Of a DNA stretch of 43,861 nt, positions 15,101-23,147 are shown piece by piece. The stretch lies in the NCBI RefSeq assembly GCF_008728965.1, contig NZ_VSMC01000026.1, forward strand, positions 1 through 43,861, given 5' to 3'. Position 1 is the stretch's first letter. Each line of letters begins with the position of its first letter. The position numbers and the translations under genes were made by a program. A model generated the notes under the pieces. The model did no database searches. It was not told where the DNA came from and was given only the letters and a program-made list of their open reading frames with translations. Origin of the DNA: Heminiphilus faecis (GTDB lineage: Bacteria > Bacteroidota > Bacteroidia > Bacteroidales > Muribaculaceae).

Positions 15101-15167
15101 GGTCAAACCCGATTCAGCTTCGCGGCCTTGACTACCGAGATGGTATACGCGCAGTTCCATACACGTT

Positions 15168-16779
15168 TCACCTCGGCGACGTCAATTCAGTTGAGAAAGA
15201 ATACGGAAATGATGACGGGGTCGCACCTCTTTCGGTATTTGGCTCCGATATCATCCTATAGTTTACGTATGCTCCTTTCATAAGGTCGTCATGGGTCAAA
15301 TAATTTCGGTCATATACATGTCCGTTTACATACATCGAACCTATATAACGGTTATCGGCACTATTTTCTGGCGCATCGAGAGTAACGGTATTGCCGTTTT
15401 CAAGATGAAGTTTCATTGACTTGAAATAAGGAGTTCCCAGTACATATTGTCCATCACTTCACGTATCCATTTCTGGGCTTTCCACGGCTGTCCGGAGTAA
15501 GTGTACATATACAGCATGTGCTGAATAGGCTGGTTGCCATGAGCATAATTGCCCATGTTCATTATCTGCATCTCCCTTATCTCATGTATAACACTGCCAT
15601 AATAGCTCTCGTCAAACACAGGAGGCACGACAAGCACGGAGTCCATCATACGGTTGAACTCATCACGACCACCCATAAGCTCAATCAATCCTTGCGGGTC
15701 ATGAAACACCGACCACGAGTAGTGCCAGCTATTGCCTTCAGTGAAAGCATCGCCCCACTTCAACGGATTAAACGGTGCCTGAAATTCACCGTTTTCATTA
15801 CGACCACGCATCAGTCTGCTTTCAGAGTCAAACAGATTCTTGTAATTCATAGCTCTCTTGGCATAGACACCGATCTCTTTCATCGTTTTTTTCAACGTGC
15901 AAGTATATCATTCCATATCTTCCTGCCTTCATACACCACTTCATCAAAACCGGCCACGCCAAGTTCCTGTAAATTACGTTCAGCCTGCTCATGGCTGATG
16001 AACGACGATGCCACACGAGCATGCACACGTTCACCGCGTGTAGTCCTGAAGCCGATTATTGCGCCGGCATGATTGTCAGATGCCTCTAATGAACCGCGGT
16101 CTATTATACCTCCGCCGGTAACGGAAGCGGTATAATCAAACGGCTTATCAAACACTATTATGAAAAAATTTCGGAAGTTGTCAGGTACACCGCCGGTATT
16201 TTTTGTCGTCTTGGAGATATCCAATTATCTTATTTTCCGAAGGTATAATTTTGACATAAAAGCCATTGTCATAAGCATCGACTATGACAAAAGAGCTGTC
16301 ATTTTCAGGAAATGTGAAACGGAACATAGCCGCGCTTCGGTAGGAGTTATTTCCGTCACAACGTCATGATCGGCGAGATAAGCTCTGTAATAATATGGAG
16401 TGGCTTTCTCGGCCTTGTGCGAAAACCAACTGGCTCGTTCGTCCTGATTGAATACCGCCTTACCCGTGACGGGCATAATGGCAAACTGACCGTAATCATT
16501 CATCCACGGACTCGGCTGATGTGTCTGCTTGAAGCCGCGTATTTTATCTGCGCTGTAAGTATATGTCCACCCGTCACCCATTTTACCGGTCTGCGGCGTC
16601 CAGAAATTCATACCCCAAGGCAAAACTATAGCCGGATAAGTATTTCCGGTGGACAACTCGCGTTTTGAATGAGTGCCGACAAGAGTACTGACGTAATCTA
16701 CCGGCTCAGTCTTTGCATGCAACCATGCCGAAGGGACCAATATGGATAATGCGGCTATGACAGTTAATATTTTTCCCAT
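15168..16779 (-). pseudogene. GH92 alpha-1,2-mannosidase-type gene, frameshifted and internally deleted
   Basis: Four minus-strand pieces in order resemble one GH92 protein. Piece 1 (16779-16282): signal peptide, then VDYVSTLVGTHSKRELSTGNTYPAIVLPWGMNFW and the YGQFAIMPVTG block. A frameshift near 16336 (one base lost; restoring C gives TERAAMFRFTFPEND) and a second near 16218 lead into piece 2 (16224-15892), TKNTGGVPDNFRNFFIIVFDKPF to GRKIWNDIL. Then roughly 270 residues of the catalytic middle are missing. Piece 3 (15895-15413) holds NYKNLFDSESRLMRG, WHYSWSVFHDPQGLIELMGG and YAHGNQPIQHMLYMYTYSGQPWKAQ. A further gap, including the usual GNDD and GQMSAWY motifs, precedes piece 4 (15416-15168), which ends YSFSTE. 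Normal GH92 enzymes have about 750 residues; this one cannot be functional. Confidence 0.9.
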
Positions 16780-16797
16780 TACAATTATTCTTTACTT

Positions 16798-16835
16798 AAA
16801 GGGCGCCCGGCAGCTATAAGCACCGGGCGCCCTTT
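16798..16835 (-). terminator. Terminator of tyrS
   Basis: Strong GC-rich stem AAAGGGCGCCCGG/CCGGGCGCCCTTT with a 12-nt loop, followed by a short T/A stretch on the minus strand. It lies about 25 bp past the tyrS stop and before the GH92 pseudogene start. Confidence 0.8.
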
Positions 16836-16860
16836 ATGATTTATGACGGAAGGAAAAGCG

Positions 16861-18153
16861 CTACTTCACAATGATTAGATAATAGTTTTTCTTACCCTTC
16901 TGTACGAGTATATATTTGTCATTAAGCAACAAATCCGTACCGGCAGGAAGATTTATATCAGTCACCTTCTCCTTGTTTATGGACAAACCGTTCTGTTGCG
17001 CGAGTTTTCGCAATTCACCCTTGCTCGGAAATATAGGGGCATTGTCGGTAAGCAGGTCGGCAAGTTTTACAGAACCGTCAAGTACGCTACAGTCGATTTC
17101 ATACCGGTCTACGCCCTCAAATATGTCAAGCAGCGTCTGTTCGTCAATAGAGTGAAGAAGCTCGCCGGCTTTGTTGCTGAACAGTATCTGCGATGCCTCG
17201 ACAGCAGCCTCGTAGTCTTCGAGAGAGTGCACCATAACGGTCACCTCCTTGGCAAGACGCTTCTGCAACGGACGACGGCCGGGGTCCTCGGCCTGTTCCG
17301 CAACGAGGGCTTCAACCTCTTCACGGGTAAGTTCAGTAAATATCTTTATATAACGCTCGGCGTCCTCGTCAGAAACATTGAGCCAGAACTGATAGAACTT
17401 GTAAGGCGATGTATAATGCGAATCAAGCCATACATTGCCGCTCTCGGTCTTGCCGAATTTAGTACCGTCGGCTTTTGTTATAAGCGGACATGTAAGCGCA
17501 TAAGCCTCGCCACCGAGTTTACGACGTATAAGTTCGGTACCGGTAGTCATATTGCCCCACTGGTCGCTGCCGCCCATCTGCAGTTTACAGCCTTTTTCTT
17601 CGTACAGATGCAGGAAGTCATAACCCTGAAGCAACTGGTAGGTAAATTCGGTAAACGACAGTCCGTCGCGCGCTTCGCCGTTAAGACGTTTTTTAACCGA
17701 GTCCTTGGCCATCATATAATTGACGGTTATATGCTTGCCTATCAGTCGGGCAAAGTCAAGAAACGAGAAGTCTTTCATCCAGTCGTAATTGTTGACAAGC
17801 TCGGCCCGATTGGGGGCATCGGAGTCAAAGTCAAGAAACTTGGCAAGTTGCTTCTTTATTGCCTCCTGATTATGACGAAGTGTAGGCTCGTCGAGCAGAT
17901 TGCGCTCGGCCGACTTGCCTGACGGATCACCTATCATGCCGGTGGCACCGCCAACCAAAGCTATGGGCTTGTGGCCGCAACGCTGGAAATGGCGCAGTAT
18001 CATAACGCCGCATAGATGTCCTATATGAAGTGAATCGGCTGTGGGGTCTATGCCGAGATAAGCGGTTGTCTGCTGAGAGTTTATAAAATCATCAGTACCG
18101 GGAATCATCGTATGGAGCATTCCGCGCCATTTAAGTTCGTCAATAAAATTCAT
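16861..18153 (-). CDS. tyrS: Tyrosine-tRNA ligase
   Basis: 430 aa, the TyrRS length usual for bacteria. The class I HIGH motif is SLHIGHL (residues 41-47), after LGIDPTAD. The tyrosine and tRNA-binding block is [29 protein letters not shown]. The KMSKS-type motif is KFGKT at about 231-235. A C-terminal S4 domain (about 360-430, [15 protein letters not shown]) completes it. It charges tRNA-Tyr. It is a monocistronic unit with a TAATTTTG box upstream and a hairpin terminator downstream. Confidence 0.97.
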   Translation of the reverse strand: MNFIDELKWRGMLHTMIPGTDDFINSQQTTAYLGIDPTADSLHIGHLCGVMILRHFQRCGHKPIALVGGATGMIGDPSGKSAERNLLDEPTLRHNQEAIKKQLAKFLDFDSDAPNRAELVNNYDWMKDFSFLDFARLIGKHITVNYMMAKDSVKKRLNGEARDGLSFTEFTYQLLQGYDFLHLYEEKGCKLQMGGSDQWGNMTTGTELIRRKLGGEAYALTCPLITKADGTKFGKTESGNVWLDSHYTSPYKFYQFWLNVSDEDAERYIKIFTELTREEVEALVAEQAEDPGRRPLQKRLAKEVTVMVHSLEDYEAAVEASQILFSNKAGELLHSIDEQTLLDIFEGVDRYEIDCSVLDGSVKLADLLTDNAPIFPSKGELRKLAQQNGLSINKEKVTDINLPAGTDLLLNDKYILVQKGKKNYYLIIVK

Positions 18154-18180
18154 CGAAGTATGTTTTATATTTTATGGATG

Positions 18181-18188
18181 CAAAATTA
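18181..18188 (-). promoter_or_regulatory. -7 box (TAATTTTG) of tyrS
   Basis: Exact TAnnTTTG on the minus strand, 27 bp upstream of the tyrS ATG. Confidence 0.55.
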
Positions 18189-18231
18189 GTCATTTCCCAT
18201 GATATAGGGCACTTTAATCGACAGAAAAGTG

Positions 18232-18239
18232 TAATTTTG
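18232..18239 (+). promoter_or_regulatory. -7 box (TAATTTTG) of the twin ABC ATPase gene
   Basis: Exact TAnnTTTG ending 4 bases before the ATG at 18244, so the transcript should start at or right beside the start codon (leaderless). Confidence 0.6.
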
Positions 18240-18243
18240 CGAC

Positions 18244-19674
18244 ATGAAAGAGCTTATAAAGTTGCAGAGCGGCACACTGCGTTACATCGGAGTGGAATTG
18301 AAAAATCCACATCATGTGACTATTCCCGAAGGCGTGACCGTTATCATCGGTCCTAACGGCAGCGGAAAATCCACGCTTGGCAGAATCATCGAGAAAGGCT
18401 GGAACATCATGACCAACGCCATATCGTCAGCCAAAGGCAAACCGTCGATAACTTACGTCGAGTTCAACGACATACACTCCTTGAGCGGATGTCACGTAGA
18501 GTATTACCAGCAGCGCAACGAAGCGACAATGAACGACGAAGTGCCTACGGTAAAAGATATAATGAGCGATAAAATCGACTTGCCGCTTTGGGATCGTTTG
18601 TGCCGACAGCTTAACATTGACGGCATAGAAAACAAAAAGCTAAATTACCTGTCGAGCGGAGAACTACGCAAGCTGCTAATCATCAACACACTGATGTCGT
18701 CTCCCGACATAATTATCATAGACAATCCGTACATAGGTCTGGACGCCCCGTCGCGTAAATTGCTTGACGAAGCCGTGGCCGGCATATCGGCTTCCGGCAC
18801 ATCGGTTATAATGCTGCTGTGCAATCCAAACGAACTGCCCCCATGCACCGACACAGTCATACCATTAACCGGACTCACCATAGGAGTACCGATAGCATGC
18901 AGCGGCAACGTTGAGGCTCTGCGCTCGCGGCTGATGAGTCTGATGGACTTCGCTATCGACACGGACAGACTGCCTAAATCGCCACACAAGCCGGCGACAC
19001 ATGAAGTAACACTTCAGATGAACTGCTGCAATGTGCGGTACGGCAACAGACATATCATAAAAAACGAATCTTGGAAAATACTCAACGGCGAATGCTGGGC
19101 TCTTGCCGGCCCCAACGGATGCGGCAAATCGGTACTGCTAAGCCTCATTTATGCCGACAACCCGCAAGCCTATAGCAACGACATAGTAATCTTTGACCGT
19201 AAACGCGGTACAGGCGAGAGCATCTGGGACATAAAGAGCCGCATAGGATATGTGTCGCCGGAAATGCATCTCTATTTCCGGCATAACGGTACAGTTGCAG
19301 AAGTCATAGCACAAGGCCTGTCGAACACGTCGGGCAACTTCGCACGCATCACCCCATTGGCAAAAGAAGCAGCATGGCGATGGATAGACCTCTTTCATCT
19401 TGAAAAACTGGCAGAACGCCGCTACAACACACTCTCCACCGGAGAACAACGTCTGGTACTTATAGCGCGTACCCTTATCAAGCATCCTGACCTGCTCATA
19501 TTCGACGAACCTCTGCACGGTCTTGACTCGGCTCGTAAGCGTAGTGTGAAAGCCGCAATAAACTCATTGGTCAAGCGCGACAAACTCACACTCATCTATG
19601 TCACCCACTTTTTACCTGAGGTCCCCGAGTGCGTAACCCATACCAAGACGCTCCAAAAGTTAAAAAATGTGTAA
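18244..19674 (+). CDS. Twin-domain ABC ATPase (ModF-like), first site degenerate
   Basis: 476 aa, two ABC nucleotide-binding domains in one chain, no membrane segment. NBD1: Walker A GPNGSGKST (36-44), signature LSSGELRK (near 136), Walker B IIIIDN with Asn161 where the catalytic Glu should be, and Cys193 in place of the switch His. NBD2: Walker A GPNGCGKS (289-296), signature LSTGEQR (near 397), Walker B with D421/E422, switch His455. So NBD2 looks catalytic and NBD1 looks like a binding or regulatory site. The layout resembles ModF/PhrA-type soluble ATPases; the role is unknown. No permease gene is adjacent. It is divergent from tyrS and its -7 box sits 4 bp from the ATG. Confidence 0.88.
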   Translation: MKELIKLQSGTLRYIGVELKNPHHVTIPEGVTVIIGPNGSGKSTLGRIIEKGWNIMTNAISSAKGKPSITYVEFNDIHSLSGCHVEYYQQRNEATMNDEVPTVKDIMSDKIDLPLWDRLCRQLNIDGIENKKLNYLSSGELRKLLIINTLMSSPDIIIIDNPYIGLDAPSRKLLDEAVAGISASGTSVIMLLCNPNELPPCTDTVIPLTGLTIGVPIACSGNVEALRSRLMSLMDFAIDTDRLPKSPHKPATHEVTLQMNCCNVRYGNRHIIKNESWKILNGECWALAGPNGCGKSVLLSLIYADNPQAYSNDIVIFDRKRGTGESIWDIKSRIGYVSPEMHLYFRHNGTVAEVIAQGLSNTSGNFARITPLAKEAAWRWIDLFHLEKLAERRYNTLSTGEQRLVLIARTLIKHPDLLIFDEPLHGLDSARKRSVKAAINSLVKRDKLTLIYVTHFLPEVPECVTHTKTLQKLKNV

Positions 19675-19722
19675 ACATCTGGCACATTGCGCTGAAAAAG
19701 CCTAAGTTTTGTAACTTTTATG

Positions 19723-19730
19723 TAACTTTG
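19723..19730 (+). promoter_or_regulatory. -7 box (TAACTTTG) of the M28 lipoprotein gene
   Basis: Exact TAnnTTTG, 25 bp upstream of the ATG at 19756. The -33 position lacks a clear TTG. Confidence 0.5.
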
Positions 19731-19755
19731 GGTAATCAATCATGCATAGTGCCCT

Positions 19756-20745
19756 ATGAAGATATTACATTTTGCGATTCTGCTCCTCTCGGTTGTTTTA
19801 GGTTCGTGCCATACCAAGAGCGGACGCACTGAAACTCAAGTCAATCAAGAGACTCTGCAAAGCGCTGTCATATTCAATGCCGACAGCGCCTACAACTTTA
19901 TAAAACAACAGCTTGACTGCGGCCCCCGTGTGCCCGGCACTCCCGGACACAGAGCTTGTGCCGACCTAATAGTCAATACCCTCGACTCCTATGGAGCCGA
20001 CACTATACTGCTTCAACCGACAGTAGTAGAAAACTACCTCGGTGGCAAAATGCCCATAGTAAACATAATGGGTCGCTTCAATACCGACTCGGCACGTCGA
20101 GTGCTCCTGATAGCACACTGGGATACTCGTCCGTGGGCCGACAATGATCCCAAAATAGAAAACCGCGGTACTCCGGTGCCCGGTGCCAATGACGGAGGAA
20201 GCGGCACCGCAGTCCTCCTTGAGATAGCCCGACTCATGCATGAAAAACGTCCTGACATAGGCATAGACCTACTGTTTGTTGACGGAGAAGACTCCGGACG
20301 TAATGAAGGATGGGGCAGCAACGAAGAAACTTGGTGTCTTGGCACCCAGTATTGGGTAAACCATATGCCATATTCAGGCGATAACTTTCCAGAATACGGC
20401 ATACTGCTCGACATGGTAGGCGGAAGCAATGCCAAATTTCATAAAGAATACGTATCGGAACAGGAAGCCCCGCATATCAACGACAAGGTATGGCAGATAG
20501 CCTCAGCATCGGGCTACAGCAAGCAGTTCCCGTCATCGGTACAGGGAGGAGTCACCGACGACCACATATTCATAAACCGGGCCGGCATACCGTGCATAGA
20601 CATAATAGAGTGCGGCAACCATACAACCGGCACCTTTCCGCCGACATGGCACACCATGCAGGACAACCTAAGCAATATAGACAAAGAAACGCTAAAAGCT
20701 GTGGGACAGACGGTAGTAAACACCATATACCGCGAAAAGAACTGA
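19756..20745 (+). CDS. M28 family glutaminyl-peptide cyclotransferase-like lipoprotein
   Basis: 329 aa. The signal peptide has lipobox LGSC (Cys18), so it is anchored to a membrane facing the periplasm. The M28 zinc-peptidase fold shows AHWDTRPWAD (residues 120-129), GANDGGSGTAVLLE with Asp146, FVDGEDSG with Glu178, and a C-terminal PPTWHTMQDN carrying a metal-binding His. The set and order match bacterial glutaminyl cyclases, which turn N-terminal Gln into pyroglutamate, more than aminopeptidases. Activity is inferred. It is followed 27 bp later by sufE. Confidence 0.85.
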   Translation: MKILHFAILLLSVVLGSCHTKSGRTETQVNQETLQSAVIFNADSAYNFIKQQLDCGPRVPGTPGHRACADLIVNTLDSYGADTILLQPTVVENYLGGKMPIVNIMGRFNTDSARRVLLIAHWDTRPWADNDPKIENRGTPVPGANDGGSGTAVLLEIARLMHEKRPDIGIDLLFVDGEDSGRNEGWGSNEETWCLGTQYWVNHMPYSGDNFPEYGILLDMVGGSNAKFHKEYVSEQEAPHINDKVWQIASASGYSKQFPSSVQGGVTDDHIFINRAGIPCIDIIECGNHTTGTFPPTWHTMQDNLSNIDKETLKAVGQTVVNTIYREKN

Positions 20746-20772
20746 TACGTCAATTTATAAACAAGACAAACA

Positions 20773-21207
20773 ATGACCATAAATCAACAACAAAACGAAA
20801 TAATCGAGGAGTTTGCCGACATCGATGACTGGATGGACCGTTACGCATATATTATAGATCTCGGAAACGCTCTGCCACCGATTGACGAAAAATACCGCAC
20901 TCCGGAATACCTTATAGAAGGTTGTCAGAGCCGTGCATGGCTCCATGCAGCACTTACTCCCGACGGAAAGATAGAGTTCACAGCCGACAGCGACGCTATA
21001 ATCGTAAAAGGCATAATAAGTATGCTCGTCAAAGTTCTTTCAGGACATACTCCCGACGAGATAATGGACTCCGACCTGTACTTCATTGACAGAATAGGAC
21101 TTTCCGAGCACCTTTCGCCGACTCGCAGCAACGGACTCGCAGCACTTGTAAAACAAATGAAGCTCTATGCCGTGGCTTACAAAGCCAAAATCGACAGTTC
21201 GAAATAA
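20773..21207 (+). CDS. sufE: SufE family cysteine desulfuration protein
   Basis: 144 aa, typical for SufE. Cys51 in LIEGCQSRAWL is the conserved persulfide-accepting cysteine. The C-terminal helix region with HLSPTRSNGLAALVKQMKLYA is also conserved. SufE takes sulfur from SufS for iron-sulfur cluster assembly. The suf operon itself is not in this window, so sufE stands apart here, behind the M28 gene in the same direction. Confidence 0.94.
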   Translation: MTINQQQNEIIEEFADIDDWMDRYAYIIDLGNALPPIDEKYRTPEYLIEGCQSRAWLHAALTPDGKIEFTADSDAIIVKGIISMLVKVLSGHTPDEIMDSDLYFIDRIGLSEHLSPTRSNGLAALVKQMKLYAVAYKAKIDSSK

Positions 21208-21269
21208 AAAGGCTTTTATTAAATCCGCTGAATCAATCTTAAACCAATCATTAATTAACACCCCAATTT

Positions 21270-23066
21270 ATGTTTAAAAATCAACCTGCGGGCTTGTACG
21301 TGCTTTCGTTAGCCAACACCGGCGAGCGATTCGGTTACTATACGATGCTCGCCATCTTCCTGTTTTATCTTCAGGCGAAATTCGGGTTTGACGCTACATG
21401 GACGGGACAGATTTTCTCAATCTTCCTCGCCCTTGTCTACTTCATGCCTCTCATGGGAGGCTGGCTCGCCGACAAATGGAGTTTCTCAAAATGTGTAGTG
21501 ACAGGTATTGCCGTAATGTTTATCGGCTATGCCCTCATGTCTGCTCCTACTCCGGTGCGCTCCGATGTATCTATGATGATACTTTTTGCCGCCCTGCTCC
21601 TAATATCGGTAGGTACAGGCCTCTTCAAAGGCAACCTTCAGGTAATGGTAGGCGACTTGTACAACAACAGCCGTTACGGTGACCGTCGCGACGCGGCGTT
21701 CTCGCTTTTCTACATGGCCATAAACCTCGGTTCGATGTTTGCACCTATGGCCGCCGTGGGGCTTAAGAATCTGGCACTGTCAGGCAAAGGATTTCTCACA
21801 GACAATCCTATGGCCGCTACCGTGTGCAACTGGTGCATCGACACCGACAGCTTCACCAACATGCCCGCCGATCCTGAAAAGATAAAGGCCATGACCGAAT
21901 TTGCCACCCAGAACGGCATGGCAGCAGGTGGCGATCTTTCGGCATTCCTGACCGGATACCTGACCGAATTTGCCGGAAAATGCAGTGTAAGTTTCGATTC
22001 ACTCTTGGGTTTTGCCAACGACTATATAACCACATTCTCGACAGGATGTTCCTATGCGTTCGCTCTCGCATGCGGCTCGCTCATCATCAGCTTCCTGATA
22101 TATACTTTCGGACGCCGCACTTATGCCCATATAATAACCGATAAGAAAAATAACGCCGGCAAGAAAGCTGACGCCTCTACAGGAAAGGAACTTACTCCGT
22201 CACAGACCAAGCAGCGTGTGGTGGCTCTCCTTCTGGTATTTGCAGTCGTAATATTCTTCTGGATGGTATTCCACCAGAACGGCCAGACTCTGACCGAATT
22301 TGCCAAGAGCTGCACAACCTCCGATGCATCGGGCTGGACCCGCATAGGCTTCAACATATGGGCTCTTGTAGCAATCGCCGCAGGAGTATATGCTTTGTTC
22401 GGACTCATTCAGAGCACTACGACAAAAGCCCGCGCGATATGTGGCGGCATTTTAGTCGCTGTCATAGCAGCAATCTGGTACATCTATTCGACAACGCCGG
22501 CAGTTGTGGCTGGTGTGGACCCCGCCATGTACCAACAGTTCAATCCGTTCTATGTTGTGGCTCTCACACCCTTCTCCATGGCCTTGTTTGCATGGCTTGG
22601 CAAGAAAGGCAAAGAACCCTCCGCACCTCGTAAAATAGGCTATGGTATGATTATGGCCGGCGCCGCTTACGGAGTCATGGTACTCGCCTCGCTGAACCTC
22701 GTCGGCACCAATGGTTCGGTATCACCGGACTGGCTGATATCAACTTACCTTCTGCTCACATTTGCAGAATTGCTGCTGTCGCCCATGGGCATCAGCTTTG
22801 TAAGCAAAGTGGCTCCACCCAAGTTGAAGGGCTCGATGATGGGAGGATGGTTTGCCGCAACGGCAGTCGGCAACTACCTTGTATCTATACCTATGCTTTT
22901 GTGGGGCAAGATACCCGTATCGGTAATCTGGGGCATACTTATAGTGATCTGCCTTATCTCCGCCGCATTCATATTCTCAATCATGAAGAAACTTGAAGCC
23001 GCTACGTCCGACGCTCCCGCCGCCGATGCAGATCAACTTGAAACAGTAGAAGACGATGCCATCTGA
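21270..23066 (+). CDS. POT family peptide MFS transporter
   Basis: 598 aa, at least 12 hydrophobic helices, inner membrane. The first-helix region SLANTGERFGYYTMLAIFLFYL and the POT block GTGLFKGNLQVMVGDLY identify the proton-coupled oligopeptide transporter family. The ExxER motif of canonical members is NTGER here (Glu19-Arg20 kept, first Glu replaced by Asn16). A hydrophilic insertion of about 80 residues (near 185-255) separates helices in the middle, and the C terminus is acidic. It probably takes up di- and tripeptides. A strong hairpin terminator follows. Confidence 0.93.
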   Translation: MFKNQPAGLYVLSLANTGERFGYYTMLAIFLFYLQAKFGFDATWTGQIFSIFLALVYFMPLMGGWLADKWSFSKCVVTGIAVMFIGYALMSAPTPVRSDVSMMILFAALLLISVGTGLFKGNLQVMVGDLYNNSRYGDRRDAAFSLFYMAINLGSMFAPMAAVGLKNLALSGKGFLTDNPMAATVCNWCIDTDSFTNMPADPEKIKAMTEFATQNGMAAGGDLSAFLTGYLTEFAGKCSVSFDSLLGFANDYITTFSTGCSYAFALACGSLIISFLIYTFGRRTYAHIITDKKNNAGKKADASTGKELTPSQTKQRVVALLLVFAVVIFFWMVFHQNGQTLTEFAKSCTTSDASGWTRIGFNIWALVAIAAGVYALFGLIQSTTTKARAICGGILVAVIAAIWYIYSTTPAVVAGVDPAMYQQFNPFYVVALTPFSMALFAWLGKKGKEPSAPRKIGYGMIMAGAAYGVMVLASLNLVGTNGSVSPDWLISTYLLLTFAELLLSPMGISFVSKVAPPKLKGSMMGGWFAATAVGNYLVSIPMLLWGKIPVSVIWGILIVICLISAAFIFSIMKKLEAATSDAPAADADQLETVEDDAI

Positions 23067-23092
23067 TGATGGTATAACAATCCGCTATAATA

Positions 23093-23129
23093 AAAATGTC
23101 GGCCTCCTTAACAGAAGCCGACATTTTTA
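23093..23129. terminator. Bidirectional terminator between POT and tricorn-like genes
   Basis: 12-bp stem AAAAATGTCGGC/GCCGACATTTTT with flanking A and T runs on both strands. It serves the plus-strand transporter gene and the convergent minus-strand protease gene ending at 23148. Confidence 0.9.
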
Positions 23130-23147
23130 TTATTAAAGTATATAATC

